Source of the DNA: Paulinella micropora
Lineage: Eukaryota > Cercozoa > Imbricatea > Euglyphida
DNA: 64,000 bases
NCBI GenBank assembly: GCA_009731375.1
Contig: BJOX01000190.1
Span: forward strand, 381,488 to 445,487
Direction of reading: 5' to 3'
The notes under the pieces are model-generated. The model was not told the DNA's origin. It saw nothing but the letters and a program-made list of their open reading frames with translations, and did no database searches. Shown here piece by piece: positions 49,988-61,252 of this stretch (positions within the stretch are counted from its first letter, which is position 1; each line of letters opens with the position of its first letter). The position numbers and the translations under genes were made by a program.

Positions 49988-50020
49988 GACACATACATAC
50001 ACACACACACACACACACAG

Positions 50021-50115
50021 ATGCCGAAGTCTGACGTAGATGCAAAGGGGCTCTTACGCCCACCCCCAAACAGCCCTCCGCGCACTTTCTCCAACCTCAT
50101 GTCCCCAGGTGCCTC

Positions 50116-50148
<33 letters not shown>

Positions 50149-50235
50149 CTGCTATCTACAACTACACAGTTGTTTCTTGTTGTTTCTTGTTGTTTGTTGT
50201 CGTTTGTTGTTGTTGTTGTTGTTGTTGTTATTGTT

Positions 50236-50276
<41 letters not shown>

Positions 50277-50306
50277 CGTCGTCGTCGTGTTTTTGGTATT
50301 GTATTA

Positions 50307-50355
<49 letters not shown>

Positions 50356-50433
50356 GCTACTACACTACTACTACTGTCACTACTGCTACTACTGTCATTA
50401 CTACTATTACTACTACTACTACTACTACTACTG

Positions 50434-50479
<46 letters not shown>

Positions 50480-50521
50480 CACTACCACTACCACTACCAC
50501 TACTGCTACTACTACTATTTT

Positions 50522-50593
<72 letters not shown>

Positions 50594-50610
50594 CACTGCT
50601 ACTACTACTG

Positions 50611-50684
<74 letters not shown>

Positions 50685-50687
50685 TAC

Positions 50688-50764
<77 letters not shown>

Positions 50765-51512
50765 CTAGTAGCACTAGTAGTATCATCATCTTTTTGCTTG
50801 ACAGCGCGGATTGATGAGATAATCGACAAGCGCATTCTACCGTTAGTGACGTGTTCTCAGGTCGTCCGTCACGACAAGAACAACAACGACAACAATAACA
50901 ACAATAACAAGAACAACAACAAGAACAAAAACGACGACGACGACGACGACAATAACAACAGCAACAACAACAACAACAACAACAACAAAAACAACAACAA
51001 CGAAGGCAAGATGACGAAGGAAGGAAGGAAGGAAGGAAGGAAGGAGGAATGAAGGAATGAAGAAAGAAAGAAAGAAAGGAAGGAAGGAAGGAAGGAGAAA
51101 AAAGAGGAAGGAAGGAAGGAAAAAAGAGGAAGGAAGGAAGGGATGAAGGGAGGAAGAGGACGAGGAAGAGGACGAGGAAGAGGACGAGGAAGAGGAAGTG
51201 GAGGAGTGGACGAGGAGTGGAAGAGGAGGAGAGGAAGAGGGGAGAGGAGGAGGAGGAGGAGGAGGAAGAGGAGGAAGGGGAGGAGGAGGAGGAGGAGGAG
51301 GAGGTTGATCAGGATGAGGAGGATGAGGATGATCGCTCAGATACTAGATACAAGAATCGACTGCTCCTTGGAATAGGAAGAAAGTTGTCGTCATAGTAGT
51401 TAGTGCGTAGTAACTGCGATGCTATCTATCGTCTGTCTGACTTCGTGCTGAAATGGAGAAGAAGGTGACATAGCTGCCTTTTTCCTCGCTTTTTTTTTTT
51501 TTTTTTTTTTCT

Positions 51513-51547
<35 letters not shown>

Positions 51548-51568
51548 TTCTCTCTTTCTCTCTTTCTT

Positions 51569-51607
<39 letters not shown>

Positions 51608-51702
51608 TCTCACTGCAGGATGAATACATCCAGCGTGTCATGGCGAAGGAATACAGGGCGAAGCAAGCGCAGTTGCACATGGCCAGGTAGCATTATTGCA
51701 TG

Positions 51703-51748
<46 letters not shown>

Positions 51749-52355
51749 ATCTATCTATCTATCTATCTATCTATCCATCCATCTATCTCTCTTATATTAA
51801 ATTTGATTATATTAGATTAGAGTAGAGTAGAGTAGAGTAGAGTAGAGTAGATTGGATGATGTTACATTATATTATATTAGAGTAAAGTAGAGCAGCCATA
51901 TTATATTTCACTATATGCATACATGCTTGCTTGCTTGTGTTATAGCTTGTGCAATGACCATCTTCGTTCCTACTTAACAGCCCTCCACCTTCTCTCTCCT
52001 GCACCCATGCTCAAATTTCTCAACAAATTCCGTCACGAGCATGGTGCTCGGCTTGCAGGTACAATTTCAGTGCCTTTATTTCCCACCCACTGCCTTTATG
52101 TCCCACTGCCTTACTACTGCCTTCATCCCCCACCGAATCCCTACTACTGCCTTGATGTCCCGCCCACCTGACTACTGCCTTGATGTCCACCCACTGCCTG
52201 ACCACTGCCTATATGTCCTGCCCAATACCTGCCTTTTGTCCCACCCTCGCCTTGCTCTTGCTCTTCGTGCAGAGTTTCATCGTCAGAAGCCAGAGATGTT
52301 GACCGCTTCCGAACCGGACACATGTGATACTGGAGTATCACTAGCTTTCAGCGAG
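50021..52355 (+). CDS. Phase-matched downstream exons: C-terminal extension of the tRNA transferase or a separate gene
   Basis: Five exons with consistent phases: 50021-50108 (begins with ATG right after CACACAG), 50805-50860, 51619-51686, 51946-52058, 52273-52355. They encode about 136 residues, partly charged and helical (ARIDEIIDKRILPLVTCSQ, then DEYIQRVMAKEYRAKQAQ), with no family I recognise and no C2H2 finger like that of animal TRIT1. The first joins exon 48962-49013 in phase 0. No stop was found: the frame reaches a donor at 52356 and no convincing terminal exon follows before repeat DNA. A weak candidate after CTGTGTCCAG at 52650-52659 reads 18 codons to a TGA. Confidence 0.5.
50190..50760. 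repeat. GTT, ACT, ATT and AGT trinucleotide arrays
   Basis: About 570 bp of successive trinucleotide repeats in the intron between 50108 and 50805. AAC and AGG-type repeats continue at 50877-51310. All apparent ORFs are homopolymeric. Confidence 0.93.
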
Positions 52356-52427
52356 GTGAGAGGTCAGATAGATAAATACATCGGTAGGTAGATAGGTAGA
52401 TGAATAGGTAGGTAGGTAGATAGTTAT

Positions 52428-52550
52428 TTTTTCTCTTTTTGTATCTCGCTTGATACCTCTTCCATTTTATCTCTTCGAGTCTGCTTCCCACTCAGCTCTA
52501 TGAATGGCAAGTATTCTATTAAAACAGTGCTTGCGTAAAAGTTATATCAG
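52428..52550 (+). repeat. Fragment related to the LTR-like region at 7661-7790
   Basis: Shares TCTCTTTTTGTATCTC, TTTTATCTCTTC, CAGCTCTATGAATGGCAAG and AAAACAGTGCTTGC with the earlier segment, in the same order and orientation with many substitutions. Similarity stops on both sides, so it is a remnant. It starts about 70 bp after the last visible exon of the gene to its left. Confidence 0.6.
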
Positions 52551-55500
52551 TTAATACGTGGGTCGGCCGAGTAGCACAACATATCAAACATACTGTGCAG
52601 CTCTTTCCTTTGATTTTTCTTGCGCTGGCCTGTTCCCTGGGACTCCCCTCTGTGTCCAGCACTTGAGTTCACTGGACTCGTCACGCTCCTCTTTTTTTTT
52701 TTTCGTGCGCCGTTGAGGTGTCCTCTATGTCGACGAAGAGTATTAATACGTGAAGTAAAAAGTCTACTTGGTTCTCAGTTAGTATGAAAAATGACTCCCA
52801 ATTAGAGTGTGACACGTTCTTGGCCCTAGTGCCATGCCGGGTACGCTTGCCATGGTATTAATAATTATACACTCATCACCTGTGTAACACCCACGGTATA
52901 CTACATCGTTTTTACGCTATTGGTGTTTATTATACGGGAATTTACTCGTGGAAGTAATTCCTTGTTATGAATTGTATTTTAAGATGAATTCTTATTACAT
53001 TTCCGGTTCTGATTAATACATCCGCTTTTAATGTTGTTTTAGGATAAGGAATATGGGAGGAAAGCTAGGAAGCTTGGATCCCATAGGACCTTAAAACCTA
53101 TATAATTCACATAACCGTTTAGCGTGGAGAAGGTTTTTAGGATGAAGATTACACTATTATGTAGCATCCATATTGAATAACCTCCCACATTAATAGCGTT
53201 GACCCGATCCTGAAAGTTCTATGACACATGTAGTAACCGTTTGAAGTTAAGGAAAAAGGTCACGGAAATTCCGTGAAATTTGGCCTTTTTTCCCGTGACT
53301 GGCAATTTATGGCTAAATAAGGGAAATTGCACTTATGGGTTGTTGTTTGTGGTATGTTTTGGCATTTGTGCAGGTTACGGACGTAACGCAACGTGTCAGT
53401 TGACCCTGTCAAAGGGACACTCCGTTTTTAACGGTTTTTCCCTCTGACTTGTTGTTGGGGTTCAGACTTGACTTCCCTTTCTATTTTAGAAGTGGAGGTT
53501 AGTTCTGAACCAGTTGTGTTCAACGTTATTATTAAATTCCTTTTATTATTGAGCTCGCAAGGGTAGGACCTCCGGTCTTAATACACCTGGTTAAGCTTAT
53601 ATCCGTTCTAGCTAGCTAGTTATTAATATTGTAGATATTAAATTTAAGCCTACGGTATTAATACTGTTCTCAGTGCCACGGCATCATGAGTCGGTGGCAG
53701 TCTAGTTTTTAACCATTACCTTTGAAAGTTTACTACTGAGTTACGGTCCATATCACTGTGACCGTGGCTGCCACGTGATTTAAAAGGCGGGGCCGCAGTT
53801 CAAGTTTCAAATTCGTCACTGTGACCCGTGGCAGTGAACGGTAGTGACTGGTGACCAACTTCAGTAAAAGTTCAGTGGCACTGTCACTGACGAGCACGGT
53901 GAGAGTCTGTTCCTGGAACTGAAACTGACTCATTTCAAGTTCAATATCATGCATAAAAACATCAGTATCAATGGCATGATCGTAAAATGCTATACTACGC
54001 TACACATTGATAAATCAAGAGTTGCTAAAGCGATATTGTTTAAGTGCATGCGCATGATTGCCAATTGGCAATGAAAAATAACTACTTTCAGAAGCAGGAA
54101 AAAATAAAAAAATTAAATAAAAATATTAAAAGTTCATTATATTATTATTAACCGGACCCGAAACTTGTAAAAATTTAAAAGAAAAGTTTAATATGACGGT
54201 GTAGTGAGTCTGTTCACTCAGTCGTAGTACTGGTTGCAAAAATGCTGTTGCCAATTGGTAACTGAGTTTGTTTGAAAAAATAAGAATTGAAAAAATTACA
54301 TTTTTTTGAATACAATGTGGAAAAATGATCATCTAGTATTGGTAAAGACTTTTGTAAATTGACATGTTATTATCTTTAGAATCAGAGCTAATATTTGAGC
54401 GCATAGATTGCAATAGCGAATTAGTATTAAATACAAACAACAAAAAACAGCTTCCTTTCAGATGAGATTATGAAATGAAAACAGCAACTAATTTGTCTCC
54501 ATGATGTTGTGAGTTGACACGGACGACAACAAAAATAAAAACAAACATTATTTAGTTTTTCGAAGATGTAAAGAAACTCAAAAAACGAAAACAAAACCAT
54601 GTGCTTCACAAAGCAATTTTACATTACTTGTTTTTGTCAAATAAAACCATATATGTCAGAAACAGAATGTGAAGCGGTGAACATGCAAACATATTTGGCA
54701 ATCTCGAGGGTGATTGCAAGCACAAACGAAATATAAAAAGTAAACATGCATGATAACATCACCAATAAGTAGGACAAAGTATGTGGAAATGGGGGGCAAA
54801 ACACAAGAAAAAAATATCGTTGGTCAGGAAACAACACAGCAAGGGTAACGTGAGTGTGGAAGTGGGCGGGCAAACATGTAGCAATGTTGCAAGCTGGAAA
54901 TAGAACAGAGCACACGTACACAGTGATTATGTAGTGAAAAAAAAGCAAGTTGTTATGTTATTTTCTTGATTTTATTTTCTCAAACATGACTTTCTTAAAT
55001 ATATTTCTCTCTATTGTCAGTGTGTCATGCACATGTGATGTGATAAAAGACGCACACACACACAAATGCATGGGTGGTGGACGTACAAGCTTGTGACAAC
55101 ATGTGAAATAATTCATAACAGCAAAAACACACAAAACACAGAAAAATGGATTGCACAAAAACACACTAAATGCGTGCTCTGTCTGCTTGAATTCTCTGCA
55201 CATACACAACAACATATGAAACCAACGAGACAGATCACAGAGGCGTCACACACATAATTCAAGGTTAGCTGGCAAAGCAACAAAAAAGTGTGGGGGTTAT
55301 GAATGACATAAATTGCTTTATGTTGTGACAAATACAAGTTTTGCTGTATTCTGTTTCTATTCGAGCTGTGTGCACACAATCATACTGCTCTTTTTTCATC
55401 ATCTCTTTCCCATGCATTCTTACCTATGGGCGCATGTGTATGTACAAATATTAATGTGACAGAAGGAAGCGTTTGTGTAATGTAAACTGTTAGGAGTCAC

Positions 55501-55600
55501 GCGTTTCTACCTTCAGAATTAACGAAAACAAAACTATGCTCCTCCCACATCCTTTCTGTCTTCGTTTGCTAAGGTGTCTTGTCTATCTGAAGAGGTAAGT
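52551..55600. other. AT-rich non-coding region left of the viral segment
   Basis: No ORF here has a recognisable domain, and those present have no sign of splicing. Contents: a T-run at about 52691; palindrome at 53251-53293; a 53740-53950 stretch with repeated CACTGTGACC-type words; A-rich DNA from 53960. Whether it is host DNA or the end of the viral insertion cannot be told, since no terminal repeat partner is visible. Confidence 0.5.
53251..53293. repeat. Nested palindrome
   Basis: Inner perfect palindrome TCACGGAAATTCCGTGA (53260-53276), flanked by GGAAAAAGG and, after a short spacer, CCTTTTTTCC. Related GAAATTTGGC or GCGAAATTTTCGC words occur near 23450, 24450 and 34630, suggesting a small dispersed fold-back family. 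Confidence 0.6.
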
Positions 55601-55649
55601 ACCTTTTTTGGGGGTCATTTTTCAAGAAAAATGCCCCGCCAAAAAAGGT
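55601..55649. terminator. 24-bp stem hairpin at the left edge of the viral genes
   Basis: Arms 55601-55623 (ACCTTTTTTGG...CATTTTTC) and 55626-55649 pair with one mismatch and one bulge around a 2-nt loop. It lies 140 bp before the first viral ORF. It could be a transcription terminator, a replication element or part of the insertion boundary. No function is shown. Confidence 0.5.
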
Positions 55650-55723
55650 TATTCAGTCCAAAATCATCAACGAATATAAATCATAAAGAAATCGAAGAGA
55701 AATCGAAAAGGAAGCGAAAAGGA

Positions 55724-55745
55724 ATAATTTAATTAATTATTTTAC
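55724..55745 (+). promoter_or_regulatory. AT-rich promoter-like motif upstream of the first PLV ORF
   Basis: TTAATTAATTATTTTAC at about 55728-55744, 45-60 bp before the ATG at 55790. Similar words lie before other genes of the segment (56075, and minus strand 60927 and 62203). Confidence 0.4.
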
Positions 55746-55789
55746 ATTTATAAAAATATATTCATATTAATATAAATATAGTTGAGACA

Positions 55790-55996
55790 ATGCCAAGACC
55801 AAAACTATACGAAGGAGAAGCAAGACGAAAGAGAAATAACGAGAAGGCTCTCGCATACTACTACCGCCACCAAGAAAGGTTGAAAGAGGAAAGAAAAGAA
55901 AAAGCATTAAAGCAAAAGCAAGAACTCAAAAGCATAGAGGAATACAAAAGGAAGATACAAGAGCTGGAAGATAGACTGAGTAAAATAACAGTTTAA
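55790..55996 (+). CDS. Small basic coiled-coil protein of the PLV
   Basis: 68 residues, Lys/Glu-rich. The last 35 (QELKSIEEYKRKIQELEDRL) have heptad spacing for a coiled coil. The N-terminal half is strongly basic with tyrosines. An intact ATG follows an AT-rich motif. I do not recognise a family; DNA binding is possible from charge alone. Confidence 0.6.
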   Translation: MPRPKLYEGEARRKRNNEKALAYYYRHQERLKEERKEKALKQKQELKSIEEYKRKIQELEDRLSKITV

Positions 55997-56074
55997 GTTC
56001 TAATTATTTTTTTTATTCTGGTAAAATTATTTTTCATCTAAACACATAACCCCCATATAATAACGGTAAAAACA

Positions 56075-56090
56075 TTAATTAATTATTTTT
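56075..56090 (+). promoter_or_regulatory. AT-rich promoter-like motif upstream of the PLV polymerase
   Basis: TTAATTAATTATTTTT ends about 38 bp before the ATG at 56129 and matches the motif before 55790. Confidence 0.4.
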
Positions 56091-56128
56091 AGAAAAAGTA
56101 TCTTACCTTATATATACATAACTGTAAA

Positions 56129-59100
56129 ATGTCCAAACCTCCTTTACCACCAAGACCGAACAAGCAATATGTCCAACTTCTTCAAGCTAAGGCTAAGCTG
56201 AGACGGGCTGAAACGAAAGATAAAAGAAACCGTAGTAATACGAGGGCAAATCTCCGCGAAGCTAAGACCCGAGAAGCGAAGAGACGAGAATTTAGAGCTT
56301 ACGATTATAAGGTCATAAGAAGTAATCACCTGAACTCGCTCACTTACAAATTTAAGGACTTAAATATAAGTTTCTATGATACTAACCTACTTGAAGAGAA
56401 AGTATTGATACCAGCTATAAAAAATGCGAGGAGCCGAGGTATGACCAATAATGCCCATGTTAATATATCCATAACATACAGCACCATACCTGGGGAAAGA
56501 TACGACCACTTCTACAAAAAGCAAACATTATACTCTTTCTTACTCCGCGAATATGACACCAAGTTTATTGATGCTCTTAACGAGTTCAACATAAGCAACA
56601 TAGAAGCGGGCGAGAATGGATACGAAAGAGATTGGATACGAAAGAGATATCAAATATGTTGAAATAATATTCCTTCAAGAGAACGGCGGAGGATGTTATG
56701 AAGGAAAAAAGGAGAAGCGGGAAACAGTTAAAGAGGGGAGGAGGATATCGCCACCGAGTAAAAATAATAACTGCTTATTCTTCCTGTGTAAGGATATACT
56801 AAATATCTATCCGCTGAATAAGAAGAGATGTAATGATATTAGAAGCGAGTTTAAACTTGAACCTAATTCGCCTGTACCGTTTTCCATAGCAGTTGAAATC
56901 TTAAACAAATACATAAAAGAAGGTAAAACATATGAAATAACAAATGCGATAACAAAGGAAACGAAACGAACTAGTCATGATTGCGAAGAGGCTGATAACT
57001 AATCTTTTTAGAAAATAACCACTATTATGGATTAGAAAAACAGTTTAAAAAGAAATGCGAGGACTGCTTGCGAACATATATTAATAAACATACCTGCGAC
57101 CTTAACAGAAAGCACTTCGTAGATATGCGGTTAAAAAAGAATGATAAAAGAAGCTTGCTGATTGACTTTTACCCAGAAGAACACATTAACAACGACAGCA
57201 TAATTCATTATGATTTGGAAACTTGGAGGAATAAAGAAATAGCAGACGGCTACGATATCCACGACTGCTACATAGTCGGATACACACAAGGCGGCGAAGG
57301 CTTTCAATACATAGCTGGCAAAGATTGTATAAGTAAATTCGTCGACCTATTAATTGAACGAGGTAAGAAGGTTAAGGAGGGATGGGTGAAACCACTTAAA
57401 CGAGGCAGAAGAAGAAATAAGAAAAAGGACGAACAACCAATACTATATGTTAATGCTTTTAACGGGGCGAACTTTGACCACTACTTCATACATCAAGAAT
57501 TAATAAGAAGAGGTATTAAGATTAAGCAATCAAAAATTAATAACGGCTCTATCATCTGTTTAGAGTTTGAAAATATTAAGATGTGGGATATGTGCCAGCA
57601 TACTCAAGGAAGTCTAAAAGCTAATCTTGAAAGCATGGGTTGTATCGTTATGAAGGGAGACTTTGACCACGATACGAAAGCCAGCAGATGGGAGGATATG
57701 GACATCAAGACGAGGCAGGAATCTGGACTATCTTAAAAACGATGTTATGGGTTTGAAGGATTTATACGACAAAATAAACACTACCATCTACACCGCACAT
57801 AAAGTTAATATTTCATCATATATCTTAACTTCCAGCCTGGCTTTCAATATATGGAAAAAATACATACACAAAAAACACGAGGTAAGACTTCCAAAGATAA
57901 AGGAAGAATTAGCCTTTAGAAAAGCAATCATAGGCGGAAGGACTTACCCATCTAAGAGGCGGTTCATTTCTAAGCAGTATGAACAATATTTGAAAAAGCA
58001 GACCACCTTTGACGACATAGACGATTATCTCGTAGATGCTGATGTTGTTTCTCTATATCCAACAGCGATGTTAAATGAGTTTATGGTCGGGAGACATTAT
58101 TGAAACAATCGGACCATTTGACCCGCGAAACCTCCCACTAGGTATTTATAATCTTGACTACATTTCTCCGAAAAATATACTACACTCCAGAATCGGACAG
58201 CGAGACCGCATGGGTTCTCTTAAATGGCGACTAGAAGATATGAAGGACCAATGGCTTACGAGTGTAGACATCACCGATATGGTAGCTGAAGGTTATGAAG
58301 TCCGCATTCATAAAGGATACTACTCCGTCCGCGGAGAGCAAGTTTTCAAAACATACATAAATGATATGTTCAAGGCGAAGGAAGATGCAGAAAAAGGTAG
58401 CCCACAATATTTGCTAGCCAAGTTGTTTATGAATTGTTTATACGGCAAGATGATACAAAAGCCGATACCTTCAAAAACAGCATATATAACTACTAACGAC
58501 GAATACTGGAAATTTTGGAACCGCAACCAAATAACCGACATAGTAAAATTCGTTGATAAGGATGGAAAGGACTTATGGTATTTGACTGGCCTCCCTCGCA
58601 ATCCAGTGATATTAGAAGATAGCATAACAAAGCCGACACACTACGGGGCATTCATACTAGCATACAGCCGTCATATTATGTACAAGTATATGAAGGAGGC
58701 TAACCCGAATGGGAGCATTGAAGACGACTTCTATTACACCGATACTGACAGCTTACAAATTCACGCGAGATGTGCTAAGTATGTAAAGAATATGGGTAAT
58801 AAAAAATTAGGAGGTATTGGAGACGATTTAGGCGATGGATGTAAAATTATAAGGGCCTCTTGGATAGCTCCGAAATTGTATATGTTAGAATTTACAACGA
58901 AGGATGCCTTTACGGAAGGAATGACTAAGAATGACTTAAAGCATATTTCAAAAGGAGTTCATATTGAAGTGGTAAACGGAGTTAAAAAGTATTTTCACTT
59001 TCGCGGTAAAGGCTTGGAGGCTAAGCAACTTAACCCCGCTATATTTGATCAGATAGACAAAGGCGGTAGGATTGAAAATGTTAAGGACTTTCAAATAAAA

Positions 59101-59262
59101 AAAATACATATGAACAGAAACAGCAAACAGCAACAAGTCCCGCATTTTAGTATCATACACAACGAAAACATAAAAAAACAAGTTAATGAGAACAAGTGGG
59201 CGGGCCGCGAGTTCATCAACGAAAACGACAGCATCCCGCTCGGCTTCCACAAAAGAAATTAA
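56129..59262 (+). pseudogene. polB: Protein-primed family B DNA polymerase of a polinton-like virus, broken by four frameshifts
   Basis: Replicative polymerase of the mobile virus, read in five consecutive frames: 56129-56662, about 56616-57002, 57068-57736, about 57663-58103, 58075-59262. Together they make an uninterrupted order of family motifs: ExoI HYDLETW (57206), ExoII FNGANFDHYF (57457), ExoIII YLKNDVMGLKDLY (57728), motif A DVVSLYPTAM (58040), motif B KLFMNCLYGK (58421), motif C YTDTDSL (58736). The short exonuclease-to-palm spacing and SLYP are typical of pPolB (DNA_pol_B_2) of polintons and PLVs. The first break coincides with a 16-bp direct duplication at 56617-56650; the others are small indels. 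I found no nonsense substitutions. It is either a decayed integrated copy or suffers assembly indels. Confidence 0.85.
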
Positions 59263-59352
59263 ATTATAAATAAATTTTTTGGCTCCTTTACCTTTAAAGC
59301 TTCTAATCGTATGAACGCCCCTCGTCGGCTTCACTAACTTCCGCCGTCGCCC

Positions 59353-59940
59353 CTAAAATGATACGGGATCAAATGCGGTTCGGTAGTTCGTGGTTAGCTT
59401 CGCGGTCTTAGCCCTCTTCCCTTTTGGATTTACCTTGACAGCTACTCGGTCTATCACTCCTTCAATGAGGTCTCTCGTGCTACTGCCTTTGTTGTATGTG
59501 GTTGCCCTTACCCCCGTCTGTCGGCTTAAGTCTTTCGCAATCGTGCCTCCAAGGCTATGACCCGTCAGCTCTACGTTATCCTTACCATATTTCTTTATGA
59601 CTTCGTCAACCAGCTTCTGCTCTTCTTTATATCTCGGAGTTCTTTTTAATACTCCCTTTACCAATGGGACATCGGTTAGCAAGTCCCTCTTATCCGCACT
59701 TCCTCTGAATGCTACGATCGCCTTACCATCTTTCTCAACACAGTCGATTTCTTTTTGCTTGCGACTGGCTTCCATCCGTCAGCCCCTTTTCGTTCTGACC
59801 GCGACAAATAGACATCCTCAGACAACTCAGCACTGCCGCCTTCTGCTTTCTATATTCCTTACCAGCCTTTTCAATGCTTCTCCGTAGCTTATACCATGTT
59901 TAGCGGAGTAAGCCTTTACAAAGTTTATCCACTCAGACAT
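59353..59940 (-). pseudogene. Lipase class 3-like protein of the PLV, frameshifted N-terminus
   Basis: The intact C-terminal frame (59775-59353, 140 residues) has VAFRGSAD, a TD pair and the nucleophile elbow GHSLGG (about 59540-59566), all features of the Lipase_3 alpha/beta hydrolases often found in PLVs and polintons. Upstream, in other frames, are a conserved-looking N-terminus starting at ATG 59940 (37 codons, WINFVKAYSAKHGISYGEAL, a word common in large DNA virus and PLV proteins) and an EDVYLSRSERKGADGW segment that would precede the lipase core. At least two indels separate them. It converges tail to tail with the polymerase gene, 90 bp apart. Confidence 0.72.
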
Positions 59941-59991
59941 CCTATATTATTTATTTGATTTTTTTTTCCTCCCTTCTATATACACTCTACT

Positions 59992-60264
59992 ATGTCTACC
60001 CTAACGAGACTGTGCGAGAAGTTTCAACAACTATCAATTGAAAGCGAAATAAATCGTTTTCTCTCGCAGATGTTCAAAAGGTAATCCACGACGAAATAAA
60101 AGCGATTGAAGAAAAGAGAAATGCTCAACCGAAAGACGTGTTTCATTTCGGCAAATACAAAGGAAAAAATAGAAGACATCGCTAAGATTGATAAACCATA
60201 TATTGAATGGTTAGTCCGTCAACCTTGGGTTCAAAATAAAGATGAATTGAAAAAGTATCTATAA
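59992..60264 (+). pseudogene. Small PLV ORF with FGKYKG...QPW domain, frameshifted
   Basis: From ATG 59992 about 90 codons are distributed over three frames. The C-terminal part reads FHFGKYKGK, then after an A-run IEDIAKIDKPYIEWLVRQPW and ends at TAA 60262-60264. FGKYKG with a following WLxxQPW is typical of the small DUF3820-like domain seen in phage and viral proteins. Function is unknown. The second shift lies in the A-run at 60165-60170. Confidence 0.5.
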
Positions 60265-60881
60265 ACTACCTCTAATATTTATTTCTTTTTTTATTATTCG
60301 CAGTATTGCTTTCTGTTTGTGGAATTCGCTAAACTTAGTGAAATGCGGTTCTTTCAATACATTATCTTCAACTTCTTCTCTATTAACTTCCAGGTATTGT
60401 TTAAGTATATCTTTGAATTGTATTATGTCAAAGTGATGGTCTACATGGACATCAACCCGCTCATATATATCTCCACTTATTTCGCATATGTATCGGGGTT
60501 CCACGAATACATCAATTGCCACGGGTCTAGATATTCTTGTATTTGTGGTCTTATCGTATTCCTGCTCGCATCTTTTATCACTCTCGCCATTTTTTTTTAT
60601 TCACTAAGCCCTATGAGGTCAACAAAGCAATTCCACGAAAACGGCTTACCATTTGCACGAAAGTGTTTACTTCCGGTCGTCAAATTACTTTTAACATCAA
60701 TGATGCCATCTTTTATGTCTGGATGATGGGTTATAAGGTCTCGCACGAAATCGCTATCTTCTGGGTTCAGTACTTCTCCATCGCTATATTTGCTTATAAG
60801 TCTTCTTATGTGCGATTTGATAAACGCTTTTGTCAGAAACCGCAACCCTCCAACAATGTACAACTTACGACGATAAAACAT
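60259..60881 (-). pseudogene. DCL-like (DUF3223-type) protein of the PLV, one frameshift
   Basis: The upstream frame (60881-60597) contains RRLISKYSDGEVLNPEDSDF and VRDLITHHPDIKDG, the pattern of the DUF3223/DCL domain. The downstream frame (to 60259) continues with VEPRYICEISGDIYERVDVHVDHHF. They are separated by one indel in a run of nine A (minus strand) near 60592-60600. DUF3223 assignment is from memory. An AT-rich motif (60927-60913 minus) lies 32 bp upstream of the ATG. The 3' end overlaps the convergent small ORF by 6 bp. Confidence 0.5.
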
Positions 60882-60912
60882 ATTACTATATTATATTAGA
60901 AAAAAATATTGC

Positions 60913-60927
60913 AAAAATTAATTAAAT
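60913..60927 (-). promoter_or_regulatory. AT-rich promoter-like motif, minus strand
   Basis: ATTTAATTAATTTTT on the minus strand, 32 bp upstream of the ATG at 60881. Confidence 0.35.
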
Positions 60928-60982
60928 GTCCACATCACTGATCTTCTAAGAAATTAACTATAACACTCACATTTCCTCATTA

Positions 60983-61252
60983 TTAACAGTCGATACACAT
61001 TGTTAGATTTTCGCCAGGAGAAAGTTGTATGTCGTAAGCTCGCAGGTCAATAAGCTGGCTAGAAGTAGCATTAACATACAGTTTTAGAATTACGTCCGTT
61101 ATAGTGGCACCACCGAGGGCAGTCGCAGCGGTATCCTTTGACACGATTGAAGTTGTAGCATCAATATTAGCAAGGTTCTCCGCAGTAAGTGTTCCAGTTG
61201 TTTTCACAATTCTCACTATGTTAACTTTAGCGTCCTCGTTCGATATACTCAC
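60983..61252 (-). CDS. C-terminal part of a putative PLV virion protein (separate frame)
   Basis: 89 codons opening with GTG at 61252 that overlaps the TGA of the preceding ORF. It is rich in Thr/Ala/Ile and predicted beta. A non-ATG start would be unusual in a eukaryotic virus, so I think this is the C-terminus of the 61249-62172 protein, displaced by one frameshift. Confidence 0.5.
   Translation of the reverse strand: MSISNEDAKVNIVRIVKTTGTLTAENLANIDATTSIVSKDTAATALGGATITDVILKLYVNATSSQLIDLRAYDIQLSPGENLTMCIDC

Noticed and set aside
53733-55379. ORFs of 60-103 codons in the AT-rich region left of the viral genes
   Set aside because: No domain, atypical composition, overlapping on both strands, no splice or promoter support.
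58320-58625. Minus-strand ORF inside the viral polymerase
   Set aside because: It lies antisense to the region carrying polymerase motif B and has no support of its own.
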